Assembly (NCBI GenBank): GCA_016296065.1
Contig: JAEDKA010000044.1
Span: 1-32,140, forward strand
Direction: 5' to 3'
DNA length: 32,140 nt
DNA from: Kiritimatiellia bacterium
Lineage (GTDB): Bacteria > Verrucomicrobiota > Kiritimatiellia > RFP12 > UBA1067
Positions 7,054 to 14,503 of this stretch are shown here, one piece after another. The notes beneath the pieces are model-generated. The model made no database searches. It was given only the letters and a program-made list of their open reading frames with translations, and was not told the origin of the DNA. The position numbers were made by a program, and so were the translations under genes. Within the stretch, counting starts at the first letter, position 1; each line of letters begins with the position of its first letter.

Positions 7054-8118
7054 TCAATAACTCTTTTGGCCCGCTGTAAGTATTTCTAAATCCACGGAAT
7101 CTCCGTGGCTGTCCGTGTATTCAAGTCGCTTCAGGCGCGGAAATCTTCTGCGCAATACTTCTTTGTCAACCATCGAGATGCCTGTTTGGCGCACATCAAG
7201 ATATTCGAGCACAGGCAAATCACATATATCAGATAAAGAACTTATCGGACAGCAATCTACCACCAAGCTCTTAAGAGTGCCAGTTCCAATTCCCTCAACT
7301 TTCCTAATCGGCAAATATCGGAGCTGCAGGGACTCCAGCTGATACCTGGCAAGCTGTTTTGTTTCTTTCAGAAGAGGAGGGAAATGCCCCCCGCTCAAAC
7401 TAAGCGTCTTAAGCCATGGGGACTTGGGCAACTCAAGAGACTCAAGACCTGTCGTGCCTGAGATCGTCAGGTTTTCAAGTTTGTTTGCAGATTCAATTCC
7501 AACGATACAATCAAAGGATACGTCAACCAGCGAGAGGCTCTTAAGATTGACAAAACGCGACAAATCACAAGTTGAATTCTCTCTCACGTCCCACATTGAC
7601 AAACTTTGCAGTTGATCATTCACCACCTCCAATGGGAAGATGGTGTTTATCGTTAACTCATGTAATGACGTCAACTCGGAGACTGATGTGGCATCATTAA
7701 TAAAGACATCCAGAATCTGAAGGTTTTCAATAGTACTAGGCAAGACATTTCGCCTTATCGAAATTGAAACCCTCTGACTACCTCTGCCATAGATTGCTAA
7801 TTCCACAAGATTCGTTAGGCCGCAAATCCATTGAAGCGGAAAATCATAATCACCGCACAATGATTCAATTTCAATCGAAAGGCTCTGAATTGCTACGTTC
7901 TTTGACAGTTCATTTAACGCGTTAGTCAATGCAGCGGGAGAATAGGCAGCATGTTCATCACCATTGGTCCCGACAGATATACTGAGGAAGACATTTGTCT
8001 TGCCCATCGCGTCAGAAAACGAATCAGGCAATTGGACCATCGCCTGACAATTCGATACTACCGCCGCCGCAATCAGCAGCGAAGCCCCGCACGCAATTGC
8101 TATTATCCGTCTATTCAT
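7054..8118 (-). CDS. Secreted leucine-rich-repeat protein
   Basis: 354 residues. The signal peptide MNRRIIAIACGASLLIAAAV ends near residue 25. From about residue 90 to 330 there are irregular leucine-rich repeats: LTNLVELAIYG, LTSLHELTINT, FVNLKSLSLVDVSF, ANKLENLTISG, SPWLKTLSLSGG, QLESLQLRYLP, LPVLEYLDVRQTGIS, FPRLKRLEYTDS. Such repeats form a curved binding surface for proteins. The signal peptide is clearly related, also at DNA level, to the leaders of the small proteins at 973-1281 and 2755-3021, suggesting leader exchange. It is the first gene of the AT-rich island in transcription order. Ligand and role unknown; LRR assignment good, export good. Confidence 0.85.
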   Translation of the reverse strand: MNRRIIAIACGASLLIAAAVVSNCQAMVQLPDSFSDAMGKTNVFLSISVGTNGDEHAAYSPAALTNALNELSKNVAIQSLSIEIESLCGDYDFPLQWICGLTNLVELAIYGRGSQRVSISIRRNVLPSTIENLQILDVFINDATSVSELTSLHELTINTIFPLEVVNDQLQSLSMWDVRENSTCDLSRFVNLKSLSLVDVSFDCIVGIESANKLENLTISGTTGLESLELPKSPWLKTLSLSGGHFPPLLKETKQLARYQLESLQLRYLPIRKVEGIGTGTLKSLVVDCCPISSLSDICDLPVLEYLDVRQTGISMVDKEVLRRRFPRLKRLEYTDSHGDSVDLEILTAGQKSY

Positions 8119-8451
8119 CGTACTTTTCGCTATATCTCATCACATCAGCTCATCTGTGTGCTACATATCATATCCCATTGCCTACTGCATCTCACAGTCA
8201 ACTATATGCAATTATACAGTTTTATGATTCCTACCGGCCCCTTTTCTAAATTGCACCGACTGATTCGCAGATAGACCATTGCCGATCATAGTTTAACAAT
8301 ACTTAGTCATTTCGTCTTAGGTCAATCTGGGAAAGTAAATTAATGATTTGGGAGGGACTGTCCCCGAAGAAATCCTTCCACGTCTTTGCGGACTTTGCGT
8401 TCTTTGCGGCGAAACGAACCTGCGGCCGGCACGGAGGCCGGCCCGCCCGGT
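8119..8451. other. Intergenic boundary between AT-rich island and GC-rich region
   Basis: No gene seen in these 333 bases. They hold a possible -10 for the LRR gene (minus-strand TATAAT at 8211-8216, no good -35), a perfect palindrome GGGAC-T-GTCCC at 8354-8364, three 9-bp units resembling TCTTTGCGG at 8383-8409, and a GC-rich hairpin (GGCCGGC/GCCGGCC) about 20 bases beyond the stop of the release-factor-like gene, which may act as its terminator although no T-run follows. Base composition changes sharply here. Confidence 0.5.
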
Positions 8452-8859
8452 TCATTCGGAATCGGGGTCGACGCGGCGGCGCGCCGCCTTGATCTCCGAG
8501 TGTGCGTGCTTGTCGGCAAGCATCTTCTGCTTCTGGCGGCGGCTGCGGCGGCGCTTCTGGCGGCGGATCTTCTCTGCGGCCTGGCGCGCGGAGGACTTGC
8601 GCTTCCGCTCGCGGTCGAGTATCATCTCGGCAAGCATGCGCCGCGCGAGCCAGCGGTTCGTCTCGCGGCTCCGCGTCTCGCCGCACCGCACCGAAAGCGC
8701 ACTGGGCTCGTGCGAGAGCCGCACGACGTTAGACGTCTTGTTCGTCTTCTGCCCGCCCGGACCTCCCCCGAGGATGAAGCTCTCGTCAAGGTCTTCCTCG
8801 AAGACGGAAGCCTCCTGCATAAGCGCCTTGATCTGCTCTATCGTTTCGGGGGAGATCAT
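8452..8859 (-). CDS. Peptide chain release factor-like protein (RF-1 GGQ domain)
   Basis: 135 residues from ATG 8859 (MISPETIEQIKALMQEASVF). It carries the class I release factor catalytic loop, GGGPGGQKTNKTSNVVRLSH, with the universal GGQ, then RSRETNRWLARRMLAE and a long basic tail (KRRRSRRQKQK). There is no codon-recognition domain. This is the architecture of the short rescue or release-factor-like hydrolases (ArfB and mitochondrial mtRF-R types), which release peptides from stalled ribosomes and whose basic tail binds in the mRNA channel or ribosomal RNA. The start lies seven bases past the GH97 stop and its ribosome-binding site (AAGGAAAG) lies inside the last GH97 codons, so the two are translationally coupled. 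A start at 8916 would overlap GH97 and is less likely. Whether it rescues ribosomes is inferred. Confidence 0.88.
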   Translation of the reverse strand: MISPETIEQIKALMQEASVFEEDLDESFILGGGPGGQKTNKTSNVVRLSHEPSALSVRCGETRSRETNRWLARRMLAEMILDRERKRKSSARQAAEKIRRQKRRRSRRQKQKMLADKHAHSEIKAARRRVDPDSE

Positions 8860-8866
8860 ATGCGGA

Positions 8867-10807
8867 TCACTTTCCTTCGGCTTCCCAGACCGCGGCGAAT
8901 CCGCCGCCCGCCGCAAGGCGAATCTTTCCGCGCGTCGCGGGGACGCGCTCCTCGCCGCGCACTACGTCCGTCGGCTTCTCGCCGTCCGACCAGTAGCGGC
9001 ACCTGCCCTCGCCGGAGAGGAACGGCGCGTCAAGCTCGACTTCGCGCGCCTCGTTTCCGTTCAGGACGCCGAGGTACCACTTGTTACCGCTGCGGCGCGC
9101 AACGGCGATCCACTCGCCAGGATATCCGCCGAGGAAGCGCGTATCGTCCCACACGGTCGGGACTTCGGCGACGAACTCGCTGCCGGGCTGGCCGAGCACG
9201 TTGCGCGGATGGTCGCAGAAGCACATCCACGGGCTCTCGTAGACGACGAACTTCGCGAGCTCGGCTGCGCGCGTGTTCATCACGAGCGTCGGGGACTGCA
9301 TCTTGAAGTCCGACGCGGCGACGTTGAGGAATCCGCCCGGCGTGTAGTCCATCGGTCCCGCAAGCATGCGCGTGAACGCAAGCGTCACGTTGTGGTCGGG
9401 GGTTATGTCCAGGCTGAACTTCGAATACTCCTCGCCCTGCACGCCCTCGCGCGTCATCAGGTTGGGATAGGTGCGCTCGATTCCGTCCGGGGCGTATGCG
9501 CCATGGAAGTCGAGCATGAGGCGGTTCTTCGCGGCGGCCGCTGCGATGCGCCTGTACCAGTTGACAATCTCGCGGTCGTGGCGGTCCATGAAGTCGATCT
9601 TCACGCCCGCGACTCCCCACTTCGCGTAGAGCGCGAACGCCTCCTCGAACGCGTCGTTGCGCGTGACGTCGCTCGAGTAGAGCCAGAGCCAGAGGCGCAC
9701 GCCGCGCTCCTTCGCATAGGCGAGAAGCTCGGGCATGTCGATCTGCGGGGCCGTGCGCGTGATGTCGGCCTCGGGCGTGTTGAACGGACCATACCACTGC
9801 CAGTCGACGAGCATGTAGGGCCAGCCCTGCTTCGCCGCGAAGTCGATGTACTCCTTGACTACGGGCATCTCCATCTTCACCTCGCCGCTCCACCAGTGGT
9901 CCCAGGCGGACATGCCGGGGCGGATCCACGAGGTGTCCTCGATGGCGCAGGGCGGATTCAGCGCCTGCACTATCTCGCTCTCGATGAAGCGTCCGGGGTT
10001 GTCTCCGACGAGGATCACGCGCCACGGCGTGTCGAAGCGGCAGTCGAAGCGCGCCTTCGCGCCCTTCTCGCCCTCGCGCGGCGAGGGTACGAGCCTTGTC
10101 GTGATCGCGCCGTCGCGCCACGCGAAGCAGCGCCCCGGGAAGTTGTCGAGATACGCGTCGAGGAGCGCGACGTACGTCGAGCGGTCGACTTCGACGAGGA
10201 ACGGCGCGAGGCACCACTCGTCGGACCTGATTTCGCGCACCGGCGTCTTCTTGAAACGCGACTCCTGCGAGCCGGTGAAGGATCCGCCCGCGTTGTGTCC
10301 GACCCAGGCGAAGGACGTCGCGGGGACGCGGAACTCCGTAAGTTCGTCGGTCACGATGCGCTCGCCAAGGACGCGCGCGCCATAGAGCGTGTAGCGGAAC
10401 GCGACGCCTCCGTTGAAAGCGCGGACCTCGAGGTCCATCTGGCGGCGCTCACCGCCCTTCTCTCGCATGGCGACTTTGAGAGAGTTGTACGCAAGGCTTA
10501 TTTCCGCATGGCGGTTGCGGACGACGGGCTTCCACGCCTCGACGAGTCCGTTGCGGACAACCGCCTCGCCGAGCTCTTCGAATCCGTCCGCCATAGGCGC
10601 CTCGTCCGCGAACGCGAACCCGAGCGCGGAGCGTCCGATCGCCTCGCGTCCGTCGAAGGAGACGGAGTAAGACGGCCTCCCCTCCGCGTCGACCTTGAAC
10701 ACGATTCTTCCGTCGGGCGACTTCAGAGTGCTCTCCGCCGCGAAAGCCGCGAGCCATGTGCCAGCGAACGCAGCCGCAAATGCCAATGTCTTTCCTGCTT
10801 GCTTCAC
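8867..10807 (-). CDS. GH97 family glycosidase, probable retaining alpha-galactosidase
   Basis: 646 residues from GTG 10807, preceded by AAAGGGG; an ATG at 10855 would place the -10 inside the gene. Signal peptide TLAFAAAFAGTWLAAFAAES, so exported. The N-terminal beta-sandwich covers about residues 20-275 (LKSPDGRIVFKVDAEGRPSY); the (beta/alpha)8 barrel about 290-560 has the GH97 marks SAWDHWWSG, YMLVDWQWYG and VRLWLWLYS; a C-terminal beta domain closes it. AGVKIDFMDRHD supplies an Asp (about 405), and MTREGVQGEEYSK a Glu 55 residues later (about 460), matching nucleophile and acid/base of the retaining branch rather than the inverting SusB branch. Likely substrate is alpha-galactosyl residues of plant or host glycans; substrate is inferred. 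Own promoter at 10835-10865; followed directly by the release-factor-like gene. Confidence 0.93.
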   Translation of the reverse strand: MKQAGKTLAFAAAFAGTWLAAFAAESTLKSPDGRIVFKVDAEGRPSYSVSFDGREAIGRSALGFAFADEAPMADGFEELGEAVVRNGLVEAWKPVVRNRHAEISLAYNSLKVAMREKGGERRQMDLEVRAFNGGVAFRYTLYGARVLGERIVTDELTEFRVPATSFAWVGHNAGGSFTGSQESRFKKTPVREIRSDEWCLAPFLVEVDRSTYVALLDAYLDNFPGRCFAWRDGAITTRLVPSPREGEKGAKARFDCRFDTPWRVILVGDNPGRFIESEIVQALNPPCAIEDTSWIRPGMSAWDHWWSGEVKMEMPVVKEYIDFAAKQGWPYMLVDWQWYGPFNTPEADITRTAPQIDMPELLAYAKERGVRLWLWLYSSDVTRNDAFEEAFALYAKWGVAGVKIDFMDRHDREIVNWYRRIAAAAAKNRLMLDFHGAYAPDGIERTYPNLMTREGVQGEEYSKFSLDITPDHNVTLAFTRMLAGPMDYTPGGFLNVAASDFKMQSPTLVMNTRAAELAKFVVYESPWMCFCDHPRNVLGQPGSEFVAEVPTVWDDTRFLGGYPGEWIAVARRSGNKWYLGVLNGNEAREVELDAPFLSGEGRCRYWSDGEKPTDVVRGEERVPATRGKIRLAAGGGFAAVWEAEGK

Positions 10808-10834
10808 TTGTTTTCCCCTTTCATTGTTTCCGAA

Positions 10835-10865
10835 ATTATACCATTTCTCACGCATGCCGTGTTGG
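10835..10865 (-). promoter_or_regulatory. Promoter of the GH97 gene with shared upstream element
   Basis: The minus strand has CCAACAC, 15 bases, then TGGTATAAT, an extended -10 with the perfect hexamer TATAAT at 10835-10840. A nearly matching 31-bp block (24 of 31 identical, same spacing) precedes the esterase gene at 13046-13076. There is no good -35 hexamer, so CCAACAC at about -30 may be an activator site. Transcript leader about 20 bases with AAAGGGG before the GTG. Confidence 0.6.
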
Positions 10866-10926
10866 AAATATATGGTTCTGCGAAGAATTTGATCAGCCCA
10901 AAATATGGGACAACGAGCGATTTATG

Positions 10927-12948
10927 TCAGTCCCTGAACGGCGACGCCGGAAATCCCGCTTCGTTGTACAGCGCGGCGGCGAGCGGATAGTCGGCGAACG
11001 CGTAGTCGACGAACTTCGGCTCTAGCACCTTGTCGGACCACACCTTCACCTTGTCGCCATCAACGATGCGTGCGCGCGCCGGGAAGTACTCCTTCCCGTC
11101 GGCAGAGATGTAGAAGCCCGTCTCGCCGTTCTCGCCCAGGGCCTTGAGCACAAGCTTCGAGCCGCCGTTGTCGAACCTGAGCAGGAGCGAGTGGTCGTAG
11201 AAGGACTTGCCGACGTACTCCGGGCCGGCCTTCTCGTCTGCGCGCGCATACGCCTCCTTGAGCGCCCACGCCGAAAGCCGCTCGCCGACTGTGCGCTTGT
11301 CCTTCGGATGGATGTCCGCGGCGTCGCCAACGTCGATCGCCACGGCAAGCCCCGCGTGCGGGGTATCGCGCACAGCCCTGCGCTGCGACTCGCGGAGGAG
11401 CGCGTATTCGGAACCCTCCTCGCGCAGCCTTTCGCGGCGGAACGCCGCGAGCTGCACGACGCCGAACGGGAAGTCGCCCTGTCCGAAGCGATAGCGCCAG
11501 TCGTCGATCATGTCCTCGAGCTCGCGCTCGTACGCGGCGCAGGACCCCGCGTTGCCGGTGTTGGAGCAGCCCTGGTACCAGATCGCCCCGCGGATGGCCG
11601 CAGGGAGAATTGGATTGATCATCGCGTCGAAGAGGATGGACGGCGTGTTGGGATCGCCCGGGCCCGAGCCTTCATGCACGGCGCCCGCTACGCGCACGAG
11701 GCCGAACTTGCGCTCCGCCCCGAGCTTCCAGTCGCCGGCGAGGGAGATCTCCTCGCCGTCCGAGGAAACGAGCCTGTACGCATGGGGCCTCCCGCTGAAG
11801 CCCCCGTTGAAGATGAAGGAATAGTTGCGCACCGCGACCACGTTGCGTCCGGCCTTAACCAGCTCGCCCTTGACGGGGTAGCTGCGCGGACGATTCCAGA
11901 CCGACTCGTCGAAGCCGCGTCCCGTGCGCCCGACCTCCTCGCCGTTGAAGTAGGTGATGTCCGTCTTGTCGATTCCGCCCATCTCGATCGTGAGCGGCTT
12001 GCCGGCCCACTCCGCAGGCAGGTCGACGGCCAGGCGCAGCCAGGCGACGCCGCTGCCGCCGAAGTTCTTGGTCCAGTCGCCCGGCATGCGGATCGTCTCC
12101 CAGGAGGAGTCGTCGAAGTCCGCCTTCGCCCAGCCCCTGCCGACGCCGTCGTTCGGCTCGTCGCGTCCGCACGACACCTCGTAGAACGCCTGCTGGTCGC
12201 GCCTCGTGGCTGGCACGCCGAGCTGCTTGCCGTAGTTCGTCCAGCGGTCCTTCTTCGCCCTCGCCGCGTCGGCGAACTTCACCATGGAGCTGGTGTGCGG
12301 GTTGCGCAGGAGCTTCTCGCGGCTCGTCCACGCCTCGATGCACGTCCCGCCCCAGGAGGCGTTGATGATGCCTACCGTGACACCAAGCTCCTTCTGCAGG
12401 CGACGCGCGAACCAAAACGCGACGGCGGAGAAGTCGCCGACTCCGTCGCGGCTGGAGTAGGTCCAGCTGGAGGCGGAGAGCGAAGGCTCGACGAAGCCGG
12501 ATGCGTTGCGCTCGACCTGGAACTCGCGCACGAGCGAAGGATCCTCATTCATCGCGAGGAAGTCGGCGAGCTGCGGGGACTCGTCCATCTTGAAGGCCAT
12601 GTTGCTCTGACCAGAAGCGAGCCACACCTCGCCGATCATGATGTCGCGCGAGACGGATGTCGCGCCGGTGACGGCGTTGGAGACGACGAGCTCGTACGGT
12701 CCGCCCGCCTCCTGCGCCGGGAAGCGCAGCGTGAACTTCCCGTCGTTGCCTACGCCTTCCCACACCTCGACGCCGGCGATGCGTCCGCAGACCTTCGTGT
12801 TCGGCGCGGTCCAGCCCCAGACCGGAATCTCCTTCCCGCGCTGAAGCACGGCGCCGTCTCCGAACAATCGCGCGAGCGCCATCTGATCCGCCCCGCGCAC
12901 CGAAAGCGCGCACAGCATTGCCGGCAAAATGATTGCTGACTTGCTCAT
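10927..12948 (-). CDS. Sialate O-acetylesterase-like SGNH hydrolase
   Basis: 673 residues with signal peptide MSKSAIILPAMLCALSVRGA. SASA/SIAE-type esterase: GEVWLASGQSNM (residues 107-117, Ser 115 nucleophile), ASWGGTCIEAWTS (about 197-209), IWYQGCSNTGNAG (about 456-468) and DIHPKDK (about 545-551, catalytic Asp/His). A carbohydrate-binding-like jelly-roll (about 270-400, WAKADFDDSSWETIRMPGDW) is inserted, as often in these enzymes. The enzyme would remove O-acetyl groups from sialic acid or acetylated plant glycans in the periplasm or outside. The usual WYQGE has Cys for Glu at about 461. The C-terminal FPASPFRD is typical of the family. AAGGGGAG lies before the ATG; the promoter is at 13046-13076. 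Together with GH97 it points to glycan trimming. Substrate inferred. Confidence 0.9.
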   Translation of the reverse strand: MSKSAIILPAMLCALSVRGADQMALARLFGDGAVLQRGKEIPVWGWTAPNTKVCGRIAGVEVWEGVGNDGKFTLRFPAQEAGGPYELVVSNAVTGATSVSRDIMIGEVWLASGQSNMAFKMDESPQLADFLAMNEDPSLVREFQVERNASGFVEPSLSASSWTYSSRDGVGDFSAVAFWFARRLQKELGVTVGIINASWGGTCIEAWTSREKLLRNPHTSSMVKFADAARAKKDRWTNYGKQLGVPATRRDQQAFYEVSCGRDEPNDGVGRGWAKADFDDSSWETIRMPGDWTKNFGGSGVAWLRLAVDLPAEWAGKPLTIEMGGIDKTDITYFNGEEVGRTGRGFDESVWNRPRSYPVKGELVKAGRNVVAVRNYSFIFNGGFSGRPHAYRLVSSDGEEISLAGDWKLGAERKFGLVRVAGAVHEGSGPGDPNTPSILFDAMINPILPAAIRGAIWYQGCSNTGNAGSCAAYERELEDMIDDWRYRFGQGDFPFGVVQLAAFRRERLREEGSEYALLRESQRRAVRDTPHAGLAVAIDVGDAADIHPKDKRTVGERLSAWALKEAYARADEKAGPEYVGKSFYDHSLLLRFDNGGSKLVLKALGENGETGFYISADGKEYFPARARIVDGDKVKVWSDKVLEPKFVDYAFADYPLAAALYNEAGFPASPFRD

Positions 12949-13045
12949 AAAACTCCCCTTGCTATGATTATGCTATCTGACTATTACTGTTAAACCCGGC
13001 TTGGAGCCCGCCGTGAGACGATAGCGAGCGTCCAGCATTTATGTT

Positions 13046-13076
13046 ATTTTACCATATTTCCCTCGTGCAGTGTTGG
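13046..13076 (-). promoter_or_regulatory. Promoter of the esterase gene, sister of 10835-10865
   Basis: CCAACAC, 15 bases and TGGTAAAAT on the minus strand, in the same arrangement as the GH97 promoter. It starts five bases past the metallophosphoesterase stop and leaves a leader of about 90 bases. A second possible -10 (CATAAT) lies nearer to the ATG. Confidence 0.55.
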
Positions 13077-13080
13077 GAAA

Positions 13081-14313
13081 TCAACGCCGTCTCTGCCTGA
13101 CGCTGACGGTGTCGCGGACAACGCCCGCCGGGGAGATGTAGCGCATCGTCATCTCCTCCCCGGACACAGAGAAAAGGCAGGCGCCGCAGGACGATTCGTT
13201 GGCGTCTGAGACGGCAACCGCCCCGTATCCGTCGCCAAGCCGGGGCTCCTCCATGTGCGAGTCGATTTCCGGACAGACGACATAGACCGTCCCGGCGGCG
13301 TCCATCTTCCCGTCGCGGAGCGGATGCGTCCTCACATACGCGTGCGCGTCCCCGGAAAGCGCGAAGTCCACGCCGAGCGCGTCGAATGTGCCGCGCCAGA
13401 ATCCGTACCGCCCGTAGCTGCACGGACCGCCATTCTCGAAATACGGATAGTGCTGGAACACGACGAGGAACCTGTAGCGGCCCTTCTGCGCCCCGACGAC
13501 GCGCACAAGCCACTCGCGCTGACGCTGGTCCGCGCTGTGGCTAACGTCGTCGTCCATCTTCTTCCCCTCCTCCGCGAGCGTGTCGATTCCGACAAACAGC
13601 ACCCCGCCGTAAAGGAACCAGTATGTCCCCGCGAGGCCGGGCGCGCCGTTCTCCGGATTGTTCCGCGCGGACGCGAACCACCTGTCGTGCCAGCGCGTCC
13701 TGCCTTCGGAGCGGTAGTATTCCTTGTTTCCGGGAATCATCGCGACCATGTAGTCCCGCATAACGCGCGAACGGTCCCACTCCCTCCAGCAGTCATAGGT
13801 CTGTCCGTGCTTCACCGCGTCGCCCGTGCAGAGGACGAACGAAATGCCGCCGCGACTGGCGGACATCTCCTCGGCGTGCGAGAGAAGACGGTCGACGGAC
13901 TTTATCTTCTTCGGATGCGACGGCGTCGAATGGATGTCGCCGATCCACAGGAATTCGAAGTCTCCGTCTTTTGGCGCCGTCCTTGCCGATCGTGAGACGG
14001 ACTCTCCGTCCGGCCCGCGCACCTCATATGCGTACCGCGCACCGGGCTCGAGCGAATTGACCTCCGCCCTGTACAGCCAGTAGTCGGTCTTTCCCGTGTA
14101 CTCGACAGGCGTCTTAGTCTTCTCCGCAACGACGGCCTGCGCATCGCCGCCCTCGGGGCCGAATCGCAGTTCGCACTGCGGGCTGTCCGAATGCCAGACG
14201 ATGCGAAGCGCCGTCGAGGAATCCTCCGCCGGACATGCTCCGACCAGCGAAACCTCCCCGAACGCGCCCCATGCCGCAAGAGCCGCCATGCAGATGGAAA
14301 TCAAGTTCCTCAT
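13081..14313 (-). CDS. Secreted metallophosphoesterase, purple-acid-phosphatase-like
   Basis: 410 residues with signal peptide MRNLISICMAALAAWGAFGE. Residues about 20-113 form a fibronectin-like N-terminal domain as in purple acid phosphatases (YRAEVNSLEPGARYAYEVRG). The catalytic domain follows with LWIGDIHST (GDIH 125-128), LCTGDAVKHG (163-167), MIPGNKEYY (194-200), VVFQHYPYF (285-292) and LSGDAHAYVRT (319-329). These are the metal-binding blocks of the two-metal phosphoesterase fold. Two are unusual: the GNHE block reads GNKE, with Lys for the catalytic His, and the GHxH block reads GDAH. So the chemistry may be altered or lost. Reaction expected: hydrolysis of phosphate mono- or diesters outside the cytoplasm. 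AAAGGA lies upstream of the ATG. Its 5' end faces the divergent acyltransferase gene across an inverted repeat. Confidence 0.88.
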   Translation of the reverse strand: MRNLISICMAALAAWGAFGEVSLVGACPAEDSSTALRIVWHSDSPQCELRFGPEGGDAQAVVAEKTKTPVEYTGKTDYWLYRAEVNSLEPGARYAYEVRGPDGESVSRSARTAPKDGDFEFLWIGDIHSTPSHPKKIKSVDRLLSHAEEMSASRGGISFVLCTGDAVKHGQTYDCWREWDRSRVMRDYMVAMIPGNKEYYRSEGRTRWHDRWFASARNNPENGAPGLAGTYWFLYGGVLFVGIDTLAEEGKKMDDDVSHSADQRQREWLVRVVGAQKGRYRFLVVFQHYPYFENGGPCSYGRYGFWRGTFDALGVDFALSGDAHAYVRTHPLRDGKMDAAGTVYVVCPEIDSHMEEPRLGDGYGAVAVSDANESSCGACLFSVSGEEMTMRYISPAGVVRDTVSVRQRRR

Positions 14314-14355
14314 ACCGCCATTCCTTTCAATTGAATGCGCCTGTAACGCTCAATC

Positions 14356-14443
14356 TGACTGGGGGAAGCGGCGTCTCGCCGCTTGCAATAGAAACGACGA
14401 TTCATCCTCTTTCGAAGCGGCGGGACGCCGCTTCCCCCAGTCA
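14356..14443. repeat. Long inverted repeat with nested hairpins between divergent genes
   Basis: Arms 14356-14384 and 14415-14443 are 29 bases each with one mismatch, beginning TGACTGGGGGAAGCGGCG; the loop is 30 bases. Each arm contains a smaller hairpin (AAGCGGCG / CGCCGCTT). The element sits between the divergent metallophosphoesterase and acyltransferase genes, so it resembles a bipartite REP/BIME-like or MITE element more than a terminator. Confidence 0.8.
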
Positions 14444-14488
14444 CCGCATCACCCAGTCATCATCATTATAGCACATAATCCCGAATTG

Positions 14489-14497
14489 TGGTATAAT
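14489..14497 (+). promoter_or_regulatory. Extended -10 promoter for a leaderless transcript
   Basis: TGGTATAAT ends only six bases before the ATG at 14504, so transcription should start at or next to the start codon. No ribosome-binding site is present. No convincing -35 is seen at 16-18 bases. Confidence 0.6.
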
Positions 14498-14503
14498 GAC
14501 GGC

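Noticed and set aside
8348..10990. 880-codon open frame on the plus strand
   Set aside because: It is antisense to the GH97 gene, has no recognisable motif and is a by-product of GC-rich codon use. The minus-strand frame has a signal peptide, family motifs and catalytic residues.
11191..12939. 582-codon plus-strand frame
   Set aside because: Mirror frame of the sialate O-acetylesterase gene; no motifs, no ribosome-binding site.
14096..14503. N-terminal extension of the DUF5009-like protein
   Set aside because: The conserved SLDLLRGLD start follows ATG 14504, and the -10 and inverted repeat lie in the supposed extension.
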